Positions 17,194 through 26,101 of a DNA stretch of 64,000 nt are shown piece after piece. Under the pieces are notes generated by a model. That model made no database searches and was not told the DNA's origin. It saw only the letters and a program-made list of their open reading frames with translations. The position numbers and the translations under genes were made by a program. Each line of letters starts with the position of its first letter. Position 1 is the first letter of the stretch. The stretch comes from an uncultured Eubacteriales bacterium (GTDB lineage Bacteria; Bacillota; Clostridia; Christensenellales; Borkfalkiaceae), in assembly GCA_905209085.1 (NCBI GenBank), contig CAJLRM010000006.1, positions 62,001-126,000 of the forward strand. The letters run 5' to 3'.

Positions 17194-20100
17194 ATGGCAA
17201 TAAAATTGTATGAACATAATCAAGTTGCATACGAAAGAGCAAAAGCACTCCTGGAAACGGAGGGTAAAGCCGCGATTGTCCATCCTACGGGGACGGGCAA
17301 GTCTTTTATTGCCTTTAAGCTCTGTGAGGAGAATCCCGACAGGAAAATTTTATGGCTTTCGCCGAGCGAATATATCTTCAAGACTCAGCTCGAAAATCTG
17401 AAAAGCACTTCGGACGGATATGCGCCCGACAATATCGCTTTTTATACCTATGCCAAGCTGACGTACCTTTCGGACGGGGAAATTGAAGAAATAAAGCCCG
17501 ATTATATCGTTTTGGACGAGTTTCACCGCTGCGGAGCGGAAGTTTGGGGCAAAGGCGTGCAAAAAATCCTAACGACTTATGCCGACGTTCCCGTCCTCGG
17601 TCTGTCCGCGACGAATATCCGTTATCTGGATAATCAGCGGGATATGGCGGACGAATTGTTTGAGGGAAATATTGCGAGTGAAATGACGCTCGGCGAGGCG
17701 ATCGTCCGCGGGATACTCAATCCGCCGAAGTATGTACTGTCGGTCTATTCCTATCAGAAAGAACTGGAAAGATATAAATACCGCATCAAGCGAGCGAAGA
17801 ACAAGGCGGTGCGCGATGAGGGCGAAAGATATTTTGAGGCGCTTCGCCGCGCTCTCGATAAGGCGGACGGAATAGAGGAAATTTTCCGCAAGCATATTAC
17901 TAACAAAACGGGGAAGTATATTGTATTCTGCGCGAATTACGGACATTTGCTTGAAATGACGGAAAAGGTCCCCGAATGGTTTGAAGACATAGATAAAAAT
18001 CCGCATATTTATACGGCATATTCGGATGATCCCGAAACGAGCAAAGAATTTGCGGCGTTCAAAGCAGATAACAGCGGGCATTTGAAACTTTTATTCTGTA
18101 TCGATATGCTGAACGAAGGAATCCACGTGGAGGACGTGAGCGGCGTGATTTTACTGCGTCCTACGGTGTCGCCGATTATCTATAAACAACAGATCGGCAG
18201 AGCCTTGTCCGCGTCGAAGAAGAACAATGCCGTGATTTTCGATATCGTATTGAATATAGAAAATCTTTACAGCATCGGCGCGATTGAAGATGAAATGCAG
18301 ATAGCGACGGCCTACTACCGTTCGCACGGCGAAAGCGAGAAGATAATAAACGAGCGTTTCAAGGTCGTGGACGAAGTACGCGACTGTATCGCGCTGTTCG
18401 GTAAACTCAACGAAACTCTTACGGCTTCCTGGGATCTGATGTACGATTATGCGAAGGGATACTTTCAGAAATACAAAAATCTGGAAGTGCCGAAGCGCTA
18501 TAAGACGTCGGAAGGGTATTCGCTGGGTACATGGTTGCAAACACAGAGGAAAGTGCGTGCGGGAGAACAGTACGGAAATTTAGACGAACACCGTATCAAA
18601 AAGCTCGACGAGATAGGTATGGTATGGGGCAGTTACCGCGATTTATCATGGAAGAGGTATTACGCGGAAGCGAAGAAGTATTATAACGAACACGGGGATT
18701 TGAATACGAAAGTAACAGATATTACGGAAAACGGTACGGATTTGGGGGCGTGGATTTGTCGATTGCGATCGTACCGAAAAAGCGGTGCGCAGCAAAACTA
18801 TCTGACAAAGGAGCGGATAGCGGCTCTCGATGAAATCGGAATGCTTTGGAGCGTTCCCGATTATCTATGGGAAGAAAATTTCGGCGCGGCGATGAGATTT
18901 TATAAAGAGAACGGACATCTGGATATACCGGTGGCTTATGTCGCGGAAAACGGTCTGAAAGTCGGGACATGGGTGCGCCGGCAACGGAATTTAAGAAACG
19001 GCAAGGCGGTGGGAGCGGAATTGACCGATGAACAGATCGCAAGACTCGATTCTATCGGAATGATATGGAAAAACAAAATTGAAACGGCATGGGAAAATGG
19101 GTATCATGAAGCGAGAAAGTATTTTGAAAAATACGGCAATCTCGACGTGGCGGTTTCATATGTGACGGAAAACGGGTTTAAACTGGGCGGTTGGATAGCC
19201 GACAGACGGGAACAGGCAAGGGCGAATAAACTGGCGAAGGAAAAGGTGCGACTTTTGGACGGTATCGGTATGATATGGCAAAAAGTGGACCCTTGGGAGA
19301 TCAGGTATTCTTTGGTCAAAGCATATTACGAGGAACACGGAAATTTGCTTATTCCGCCGAAATATAAAGCGGACGGTATTTGGATATCCAAATGGCTGAA
19401 CGAACAAAGACAGATTTATATCGGCAACAGAGGTAAGCAGAAATTGACCGATGACCAAATTAAACGCCTTGAAAGTATAGGTATGGTTTGGGAAAACCGC
19501 AGCGAAATCAGGAGCACCAATGCCTGGGAGCGTATGTTTCATGCGGTACGGGAGTATTTTGAGCAAAACGGGAATATCTGCATCCCGACCGATTACAGGA
19601 CAAAAGAAGGGAAAAAATTGTCGGCGTGGCTGGCGGTTCAGCGCAGATATTATAAAAACGGAAAACTTAACGGCGAGCAAATAGCGAAGTTGAATTCCGT
19701 AGGCATGGTTTGGACGTTCGAAGATCCCTGGGAAATAGGATTCGAGCACGCGAAACAATATTTTCAAGAAAACGGAGATTTGCGGGTAAGTTGTAAGTAC
19801 GTATCGCCCGACGGATATACGCTCGGAAGCTGGATTACGAACCAACGAAATAATTATGACAGTAAGGACAAATACAGAAAATTGGATAAAGACCGGATAG
19901 CAAGATTGGAAACAATCGGAATGATCTGGAAAATAAAAGATATTCAATGGGACGAGGCTTACGCCCGAGCAAAACGCTATTATCGGAAACATAAGGATTT
20001 AGCCGTTCAAAAAGGGTGCAAAGACAACGACGGCTACGACTTATATGAATGGGTCAGAATACAGCGGGAAAAGTACAGAACCGGCGAGTTGACAGCTCGG

Positions 20101-20361
20101 CAAATCGAGCTCATGGAACAGATCGGAATGGATTGGCTGACGACAGTCGAGCGAAATTGGGAAACGAACTATAAGTCTGCGGAAAGATATTATAAAAAGT
20201 ACGGAAACATTGAAAAAATGCCTTGTACTTATGTGGACGAAGACGGTTTGCCACTCGGTATGTGGTTGTGGCGAATCAGGAAAAACAAAGTCAAACTGAA
20301 AACTTCGGGCGCAAACGGAAATCAGGTGGAAAGATTGGCGAAGATCGGATTTGTTATTTGA
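17194..20361 (+). CDS. SF2 helicase with nine C-terminal helicase-associated repeats
   Basis: 1055 residues. The N-terminal half is a DEAD/DEAH-type superfamily 2 motor: HPTGTGKS (Walker A, Lys36), VLDEFHRCG (motif II, DEFH at 108-111), LGLSATN (motif III), and QQIGRALSASKKNNAVI (motif VI region). From about residue 412 to the end I count nine helicase-associated (HA) modules of about 65-75 residues, each of the form W...Y..AK.YY...G.L......Y....G..LG.WI...R........L...RI..L..IGM.W. HA domains are thought to bind nucleic acid. No nuclease or methylase domain is present. It is the first gene after the inverted-repeat switch and only 39 bp ahead of the polysaccharide genes. The role is unknown; a recombination or expression accessory of the locus is possible. 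The ribosome binding site is weak. Confidence 0.85.
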   Translation: MAIKLYEHNQVAYERAKALLETEGKAAIVHPTGTGKSFIAFKLCEENPDRKILWLSPSEYIFKTQLENLKSTSDGYAPDNIAFYTYAKLTYLSDGEIEEIKPDYIVLDEFHRCGAEVWGKGVQKILTTYADVPVLGLSATNIRYLDNQRDMADELFEGNIASEMTLGEAIVRGILNPPKYVLSVYSYQKELERYKYRIKRAKNKAVRDEGERYFEALRRALDKADGIEEIFRKHITNKTGKYIVFCANYGHLLEMTEKVPEWFEDIDKNPHIYTAYSDDPETSKEFAAFKADNSGHLKLLFCIDMLNEGIHVEDVSGVILLRPTVSPIIYKQQIGRALSASKKNNAVIFDIVLNIENLYSIGAIEDEMQIATAYYRSHGESEKIINERFKVVDEVRDCIALFGKLNETLTASWDLMYDYAKGYFQKYKNLEVPKRYKTSEGYSLGTWLQTQRKVRAGEQYGNLDEHRIKKLDEIGMVWGSYRDLSWKRYYAEAKKYYNEHGDLNTKVTDITENGTDLGAWICRLRSYRKSGAQQNYLTKERIAALDEIGMLWSVPDYLWEENFGAAMRFYKENGHLDIPVAYVAENGLKVGTWVRRQRNLRNGKAVGAELTDEQIARLDSIGMIWKNKIETAWENGYHEARKYFEKYGNLDVAVSYVTENGFKLGGWIADRREQARANKLAKEKVRLLDGIGMIWQKVDPWEIRYSLVKAYYEEHGNLLIPPKYKADGIWISKWLNEQRQIYIGNRGKQKLTDDQIKRLESIGMVWENRSEIRSTNAWERMFHAVREYFEQNGNICIPTDYRTKEGKKLSAWLAVQRRYYKNGKLNGEQIAKLNSVGMVWTFEDPWEIGFEHAKQYFQENGDLRVSCKYVSPDGYTLGSWITNQRNNYDSKDKYRKLDKDRIARLETIGMIWKIKDIQWDEAYARAKRYYRKHKDLAVQKGCKDNDGYDLYEWVRIQREKYRTGELTARQIELMEQIGMDWLTTVERNWETNYKSAERYYKKYGNIEKMPCTYVDEDGLPLGMWLWRIRKNKVKLKTSGANGNQVERLAKIGFVI

Positions 20362-20400
20362 TATTCCGATAGTTAAGAGAATAGAGAAATTGGAGTAGTT

Positions 20401-20706
20401 ATGAATAAGAATTTGTTAATTGTCGGTACAGGAATTTATGCGACCGTCGCAAAAGAGATCGCGGAAAGCATGAAATGTTTTGATAAAATTGATGTGGTCG
20501 AATCTGTAATTGAAACAGCCGCTGATTCCTATTTTAGAATCTTGTTAGCGTTGCCGCTTTCTGAAATGGCCGTTTGGAAAGAAAAATATCCCAATTTAAA
20601 GCACAAAATATTGAAACTGTCAATTTCGTTAGAAAATGGAACTCCTTTTTTTCCGAATATAGAACAGAAGAGTCCCGAAGATTATGATTTTGATGCGATT
20701 ATGTAA
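20401..20706 (+). CDS. short PglD-like Rossmann fragment, 101 residues
   Basis: The product begins MNKNLLIVGTGIYATVAKEI, the nucleotide-binding start of PglD/NeuD-like sugar acetyltransferases, with a GxGxxA-type loop. After about residue 37 (DVVESVIETAADSYF) the similarity ceases. The usual left-handed beta-helix acyltransferase domain is absent; full-length relatives are about 210 residues. GGAG precedes the ATG. It may be a deletion derivative of an acetyltransferase gene or an independent small protein. It lies at the head of the polysaccharide genes, 39 bp after the helicase, and 17 bp before the aminotransferase. Confidence 0.5.
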   Translation: MNKNLLIVGTGIYATVAKEIAESMKCFDKIDVVESVIETAADSYFRILLALPLSEMAVWKEKYPNLKHKILKLSISLENGTPFFPNIEQKSPEDYDFDAIM

Positions 20707-20723
20707 AAAGGATTAAAAAGATT

Positions 20724-21938
20724 ATGAAGATACAAAAGAATATTCCTTTTTCTCCGCCGGATATTTCAGAGACTGAAATTCAAGAAGTAGCAGAAGCTCT
20801 CCGTTCCGGTTGGATTACTACCGGTCCGAGAACGAAAGAATTTGAAAAGAAAATAGCGGAATATGTCGGTACAGAGATGTGCGTTTGCTTAAATTCGCAA
20901 ACAGCCTGTGCGGAAATGGCGTTGCGGGTGCTTGGTATTCAGCCGGGCGATGAAGTTATCACCTCCGCCTATACATATACCGCGTCTGCTTCCGTGATTG
21001 CTCATCTCGGAGCCAAGATTGTCTTGATTGATACGCAAAAAGATAATTTGGAAATGGACTACGAGGCAGTGGAAGCGGCAATTACGGAAAAGACGAAAGC
21101 AATTATTCCCATTGACCTTGGCGGAGTAGTTTGCGACTATGACAGACTTTTTGAAATTGTCGAGAGAAAAAAGAATCTGTTCCATGCAAACGGTAAGATT
21201 CAAAGCGCACTCGGCAGAGTTGCGATTATGGCGGATACCGCTCATTCTTTTGGGGCAAAGAGAAACGGAAAAATGGCGGGTGCGATTGCCGATTTTTCAA
21301 GTTTCAGTTTTCATGCGGTAAAGAATCTCACTACCGCAGAGGGCGGTGCACTGACATGGCGAAACATTGACGGTATCGATAATGCCGATATTTATAAACA
21401 ACTCCAATTGTTATCTCTTCACGGACAGTCTAAAGACGCTCTTGCCAAGACACGGCTCGGGGCATGGGAATACGATATTATCGGCACATGGTATAAGTGT
21501 AACATGACCGATGTTATCGCTGCGATTGGACTGAAACAGCTTGAACGTTATTTCGGTATGCTTCAAAGAAGGAAAGAAATCATTGAAAAATATGATGCCA
21601 CATTTCACCCTCTTGGGATAGAAACGCTTCCGCATTACACGGAAATTTCGCAATCTTCGGGGCATTTGTATATTACAAGAATTCCGCACATCACTTGTGA
21701 ACAAAGAAACGAGATCATCATCAAAATGGCGGAGCGGGGAATAGCGTGCAATGTTCATTACAAACCGTTGCCAATGCATACGGCGTATAAAAACTTGGGC
21801 TTTGATATTAAAAATTATCCTAACGCATATGCGCTGTTTGCCAATGAGATTACTTTGCCGCTTCATACGTGCTTGACGGATGAGGATGTGGAGTATATTT
21901 TGTATAACTACGTTTCGATTGTTGAGGAATATCTTTAA
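20724..21938 (+). CDS. DegT/DnrJ/EryC1/StrS-family sugar aminotransferase
   Basis: 404 residues, normal family length. A PLP-dependent fold-type I enzyme that transaminates a nucleotide-linked keto-sugar to an amino-sugar in surface glycan synthesis. Features seen: the RSGWITTGPRTKEFE start, PGDEVITSAYTYTASAS, the PLP-binding region IMADTAHSFGAKRNG, and the Schiff-base lysine Lys200 in SFHAVKNLTTAEGGAL. The C-terminal GIACNVHYKPLPMH matches the active-site closing segment of these enzymes. The partner dehydratase or 4,6-dehydratase is not encoded in the window, so the exact sugar is unknown. A PglE-type role beside the PglD-like fragment is plausible. Confidence 0.9.
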   Translation: MKIQKNIPFSPPDISETEIQEVAEALRSGWITTGPRTKEFEKKIAEYVGTEMCVCLNSQTACAEMALRVLGIQPGDEVITSAYTYTASASVIAHLGAKIVLIDTQKDNLEMDYEAVEAAITEKTKAIIPIDLGGVVCDYDRLFEIVERKKNLFHANGKIQSALGRVAIMADTAHSFGAKRNGKMAGAIADFSSFSFHAVKNLTTAEGGALTWRNIDGIDNADIYKQLQLLSLHGQSKDALAKTRLGAWEYDIIGTWYKCNMTDVIAAIGLKQLERYFGMLQRRKEIIEKYDATFHPLGIETLPHYTEISQSSGHLYITRIPHITCEQRNEIIIKMAERGIACNVHYKPLPMHTAYKNLGFDIKNYPNAYALFANEITLPLHTCLTDEDVEYILYNYVSIVEEYL

Positions 21939-21939
21939 T

Positions 21940-22575
21940 ATGTATAAACATTTTATTAAAAGATTATTAGATATTATTTTGGCGCTTATTGCTATGCCGT
22001 TTGTTTTGACTATTATTGCAATTTTTGCACCGATTATTTATTTTACGGATAAAGGTCCCGTCTTTTATAATTCTGAACGAGTTGGTAAAAATGGAAAACC
22101 ATTCAAGATGTATAAATTGAGAAGTATGTATGTGAATGCTCCGGATATTCGTTTATCAGATGGCTCTACTTATAATAGTGAAAATGATCCTAGGGTAACT
22201 CCTATAGGTCGCTTTATTCGCAAGACTAGTATAGACGAACTTCCTCAATTAATAAATGTGCTTCAAGGTAGGATGAGTTTGATCGGTCCCAGACCAGATC
22301 CGATTGATTGGTTGGAAAAATACCCTGAAGATATAAAAGTTTTTTTAACCGTTCGTCCAGGGATTACTGGGTATAGTCAAGCATATTTTCGCAATAGTGC
22401 AGATGGAATAGAGAAAATGAAGAATGATGCGTATTATGCACAGAATTGTTCGTTTGGGTTGGATTTAAAAATCATATTTAAGACGATTTCTGTTGTTTTA
22501 AAAGGTGAAAATACATATAAAGATACTACGAATGAAAAAGAAGCCGAAAGTGCGGCGCAAGAATTAAAGAAATAA
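21940..22575 (+). CDS. initiating sugar-1-phosphate transferase (PglC/WcaJ-type)
   Basis: 211 residues. Transfers a phospho-sugar from a nucleotide sugar to undecaprenyl phosphate, the first membrane step of polysaccharide assembly. One N-terminal membrane helix (DIILALIAMPFVLTIIAIFA) precedes the catalytic Bac_transf domain with GPVFYNSERVGKNGKPFKMY, TSIDELPQLINVLQGRMSL and IGPRPDP, all family signatures. The compact size fits the monotopic PglC class rather than the large WcaJ class. ATG 21940 follows GAGGAA inside the upstream gene's end, so translation is probably coupled. The base composition from here rightward becomes clearly more AT-rich. Confidence 0.92.
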   Translation: MYKHFIKRLLDIILALIAMPFVLTIIAIFAPIIYFTDKGPVFYNSERVGKNGKPFKMYKLRSMYVNAPDIRLSDGSTYNSENDPRVTPIGRFIRKTSIDELPQLINVLQGRMSLIGPRPDPIDWLEKYPEDIKVFLTVRPGITGYSQAYFRNSADGIEKMKNDAYYAQNCSFGLDLKIIFKTISVVLKGENTYKDTTNEKEAESAAQELKK

Positions 22576-22595
22576 AAGATACGGAGACGTTAGCT

Positions 22596-23666
22596 ATGGT
22601 AAAAGAATATGGCTATGAGTATAATGCCGTAGTTGATGAAGAATTACTACTTAAGACGCAATGGCGGGGTACAGAAAAAAAACTGTGGAATGCGTATTGT
22701 TTTCGTTGCGGAAGAGATGCATTAAAGGTTATAGCAAGGGAGCATCCCAATACAACCGTTTATTTGCCGTCCTTGTGCTGTGATTCTATGATAACTCCAT
22801 TTGAATTATATGATTGTAGAGTTGTGTTTTATCCATTGCAAGAGAGTTTGAAGTGCGATTATCATGCATTAATAAGCCTTATAAGTGATTTAAGGGAAAG
22901 AGCAATACTGTTGTTTTATGATTACTTTGGTATTTCGATGTTCGATACAACGCAACTCGTGGATATTAAAAACAGATATGAAAATTTAATATTGGTAAGG
23001 GATGTTACTCATAATTTGATGAATTGCAAACGGCTTGATCTATATGTGGATTATACTGTAGCAAGTTTGCGTAAGTGGTTAAATATTCCGGATGGTGGAT
23101 TGCTGTGGACCGAAAAATCATTATATTTTAAGGATTTTTTTGATGATTCAACATTTGCTCGAAAAAGATTAAACGCGCAATACTTAAGAACCCTTTATTT
23201 CGAAACGGGAGATGAAAATGTTAAGAATACATATAGAAAAGAATTTTCAGAAGTCTCCGCTTTGTTGGATGAGAATAAGCAACCAGTAAAAATGACGGAA
23301 TATTCATTTGAACTGATTTCTAAGACGGATTGGAACGAAGTAAAAAATATACGCGTCAAAAATGCAAAAATTTTAGTTGATATTTTTTCTAAGAGTCATG
23401 ATATAAAGCTAATTACCTCCAATTTTAAAGATGGTTGTTTATATGTTCCTATTGCCATAGAGAACAGAGATGTTGTTCAGTCTAAATTATCAAGTAAAGG
23501 AATATTTAACACAATAATTTGGCCGCTTAGAATGGAACAAGTTAATACTTGCAAAACAGCAAAATATGTGCTTGAACATATGTTGGCTGTGCCATGTGAC
23601 CAACGATATAATGAAGACGATATGCAATATATTGGAGAAGAGATTGTGAGGGTTTTGAATGAATAA
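22596..23666 (+). CDS. PLP-dependent aminotransferase-like protein of the polysaccharide cluster
   Basis: 356 residues. Resembles fold-type I PLP enzymes of the DegT-like group: FRCGRDALKVIA near the N-terminus, VYLPSLCCDSM, a YDYFG segment, a candidate PLP-pocket Asp in LVRDVTHNL, and a candidate Schiff-base lysine in VASLRKWLNIPDGGLLW. It is more divergent than the first aminotransferase. It overlaps the next gene (ATP-grasp ligase) by 8 bp, which indicates the two act together, perhaps making and attaching an amino-acid-like decoration. This is an inference; the substrate cannot be read from sequence. Confidence 0.65.
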   Translation: MVKEYGYEYNAVVDEELLLKTQWRGTEKKLWNAYCFRCGRDALKVIAREHPNTTVYLPSLCCDSMITPFELYDCRVVFYPLQESLKCDYHALISLISDLRERAILLFYDYFGISMFDTTQLVDIKNRYENLILVRDVTHNLMNCKRLDLYVDYTVASLRKWLNIPDGGLLWTEKSLYFKDFFDDSTFARKRLNAQYLRTLYFETGDENVKNTYRKEFSEVSALLDENKQPVKMTEYSFELISKTDWNEVKNIRVKNAKILVDIFSKSHDIKLITSNFKDGCLYVPIAIENRDVVQSKLSSKGIFNTIIWPLRMEQVNTCKTAKYVLEHMLAVPCDQRYNEDDMQYIGEEIVRVLNE

Positions 23667-24858
23667 GAAAATTATGATTTTAGGTGCAAGCATTCTTCAA
23701 CTTCCAGCCATTCAAAAAGCAAAAGAAATGGGGCTTGAAGTTGTAGCGGTTGATATGAACCCTAATGCTATAGGTTTCTCTGAACCTGGAATCATCAAAG
23801 AGGTTATAAGTACGGTTGATATTCCTGCTGTGGTAGAATGTGCGAAAAAGTATAGCATTGATGGCGTAATGACTTTGGCGAGTGATATGCCAATAAGAAC
23901 CGTAGCTGCGGTTGCAAAAGTGTTGGGGCTAATAGGTGTTTCAGAGGAAACTGCACTTAAAGCAACCAATAAAGCAGTGATGAGAGAAGCATTGCAAAAA
24001 GGTAATGTCCCAATTCCCAAATTCTTTAAGGTAACTAATGAGAAAGAATATAGAGAGGCTGTATCAAATTTTGCTGCTCCTTTTATTGTAAAACCGGCAG
24101 ACAACTCTGGAAGCAGAGGCATTTATTTGGTAAGTAATATAGAGGATGCTGAAAGTATTTCGGTTGCCTATTCATATAGCCATAGTTTTTCAAGAAATGG
24201 GGATTTGGTTGTTGAGGAGTATATGATTGGTCCGGAAGTTAGTGTTGAAACGCTGACTGTGAACGGCGAATGTAATGTTATCCAAATAACTGATAAAATC
24301 ACAACGGGCGCTCCACATTTTGTTGAGATGGGACATACCCAACCTTCGCAACTGCCCGAAAATACCAAACAGAAAGTAGCACAATTAGCGAAGTTGGCAA
24401 ATCGAGCGATTGGAATCATAAACGGTCCATCTCATACGGAAATTATTGTCACCAATGAAGGTCCCAAAATCGTAGAACTTGGTGCAAGACTTGGTGGAGA
24501 TTGCATTACCACGCATCTTGTGCCGCTCTCGACCGGTGTTGATATGGTTGAATGTTGTATCAAAATTGCGTTGGGAGAAACTCCGGATATTTCCCCTACG
24601 CTTAATAAAGTTTCTGCGATCAGATATTTTACGCAAAATCGTGGAACTATTAAGAAAGTTAATGGAATCGAGAAGGTAAAACAGCTTAACGGTGTAAAGC
24701 AAATTAGTATGGTTCATGCTATTGGAGAAACTGTTGAAGAAATAAATAGTAGTTCGGACAGAATAGGGTTTGTTGTAATGCAATCTGACTCTATTGAAAA
24801 CATTGAAGCTTTGTATAATGATGTGATTGACAAAATTAATATTGAAATGGAAAGGTAA
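23659..24858 (+). CDS. ATP-grasp carboxylate-amine ligase
   Basis: 399 residues. The N-terminal preATP-grasp domain (KIMILGASILQLPAIQKAKE) is followed by the ATP-grasp core (PFIVKPADNSGSRGI, DLVVEEYMIGPEVSVET) and a metal-binding EIIVTNEGPKIVELGARLGG segment. The family joins a carboxylate to an amine using ATP via an acyl-phosphate. Carbamoyl-phosphate synthase-like and D-Ala-D-Ala-like members share this layout. Here the setting is surface polysaccharide synthesis, so amidation of a uronic acid or attachment of an amino acid is plausible. It overlaps the upstream PLP gene by 8 bp and is 6 bp from the next glycosyltransferase. Confidence 0.8.
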   Translation: MNKKIMILGASILQLPAIQKAKEMGLEVVAVDMNPNAIGFSEPGIIKEVISTVDIPAVVECAKKYSIDGVMTLASDMPIRTVAAVAKVLGLIGVSEETALKATNKAVMREALQKGNVPIPKFFKVTNEKEYREAVSNFAAPFIVKPADNSGSRGIYLVSNIEDAESISVAYSYSHSFSRNGDLVVEEYMIGPEVSVETLTVNGECNVIQITDKITTGAPHFVEMGHTQPSQLPENTKQKVAQLAKLANRAIGIINGPSHTEIIVTNEGPKIVELGARLGGDCITTHLVPLSTGVDMVECCIKIALGETPDISPTLNKVSAIRYFTQNRGTIKKVNGIEKVKQLNGVKQISMVHAIGETVEEINSSSDRIGFVVMQSDSIENIEALYNDVIDKINIEMER

Positions 24859-24864
24859 ATAAAT

Positions 24865-26100
24865 ATGAAAAGAATATGGTTTGTTAGTCACTATTCAATG
24901 CCACCTCAATACGAAATGAGAGTAAAAACGCAAAAATATGCTCATTATTTAGGAAGTATGGGGTATGATGTAACAATTTTTTCTGCAAGCACGATACATA
25001 ATACAGATATAAATTTGATTGCAGATGATAGTCCTTATATCGTAAAAAAATATGATGATTTGAATTTTGTTCATATTAGATGCGATGGCTATAAGGGAAA
25101 TGGTATCCAGCGAATAAAGAATATGCAACAGTTTGCATCAAGATTCGTGAAGATAGCGAAAGAATTTCCTCAACCAGATGTTGTTGTTGCTGATGTTAAT
25201 TGTACTAATTACAAACAGATTTACAATTATTGTAAGCAAAGAGCGATACCCTTTTATATAGATATGCGCGATTTATGGCCGATGTCTATTGTTGAATACA
25301 ATAAGTACAGCGAACACAATCCTATTATCAAGTATCTGTACCATCGAGAAAGAGTTATGTACAAGAACGCTACAGGAACTATATTCTCAATGCCAGGAGG
25401 CAAAGATTATATTGCAGACAAGAAGTGGGAAGATATTGGACTTGATAAATTTCATTATATAAATAATGGCGTGGATATTGAATCTTTTTATAATGAAATT
25501 GAAACGAATTACTATCAAGATGCAGATTTGGATGATGAAGGAATTTTCAAGGTTGTATATGCTGGCTCTGTTAGAATGGCAAACAATTTGTTGCCGGTCG
25601 TACAAGCTGCTAAGATTTTAGCGGATAGAGGACTCAATAACATCAAGATTTTTATTTTTGGTGACGGTGATGACAGACAAGCACTCGAAACTTTTTGTAA
25701 AGAAAACAACGTGTCTAATGTTCTTTTCAAGGGACTGGTTGAGAAAAAGTATATACCTAATATCCTAAGCAGATGTGACTTGAGTATCCTAAACTACAAA
25801 AAGGCAAAGACGCTAAAATATGGTGGAAGCCAAAATAAACTATTTGAGTATTTAGCCGCTGGTACACCAGTCCTTATGACTGTTGATATGAATTATAATA
25901 TTGTGACAGAAAACAATTGTGGAATTGCATTGGATGAGCCTTCACCTCTCAATATTGCAAATGCAATCGTTGAATTACGCAATATGGGTGCCGATGATAG
26001 AAAGCAAATGAGTGAGAGAGCAAAGCAAGTGGCATCAGAATATGATTTTAAGGAATTAACAAATAAACTTTTGAAAATAATTGGAAAAGAGGATATGTAA
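24865..26100 (+). CDS. family 4 glycosyltransferase (WbuB-like)
   Basis: 411 residues. GT-B retaining glycosyltransferase. The N-terminal domain starts RIWFVSHYSMPPQYEMRV; the C-terminal Rossmann domain has VYAGSVRMANNLLPV, IFIFGDGDDRQALE and the donor-binding QNKLFEYLAAGTPVL (E-x7-E region). The early PPQYEMRVK and long DLWPMSIVEYNK segment resemble WbuB, an N-acetyl-fucosamine or related deoxyamino-sugar transferase, but donor identity cannot be settled here. Cytoplasmic face of the membrane is expected. Confidence 0.85.
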   Translation: MKRIWFVSHYSMPPQYEMRVKTQKYAHYLGSMGYDVTIFSASTIHNTDINLIADDSPYIVKKYDDLNFVHIRCDGYKGNGIQRIKNMQQFASRFVKIAKEFPQPDVVVADVNCTNYKQIYNYCKQRAIPFYIDMRDLWPMSIVEYNKYSEHNPIIKYLYHRERVMYKNATGTIFSMPGGKDYIADKKWEDIGLDKFHYINNGVDIESFYNEIETNYYQDADLDDEGIFKVVYAGSVRMANNLLPVVQAAKILADRGLNNIKIFIFGDGDDRQALETFCKENNVSNVLFKGLVEKKYIPNILSRCDLSILNYKKAKTLKYGGSQNKLFEYLAAGTPVLMTVDMNYNIVTENNCGIALDEPSPLNIANAIVELRNMGADDRKQMSERAKQVASEYDFKELTNKLLKIIGKEDM

Positions 26101-26101
26101 A

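Noticed and set aside
17194..20361. Type III restriction or DISARM-like system
   Set aside because: No methyltransferase or nuclease domain in the protein or beside it, and the C-terminus is entirely HA repeats.
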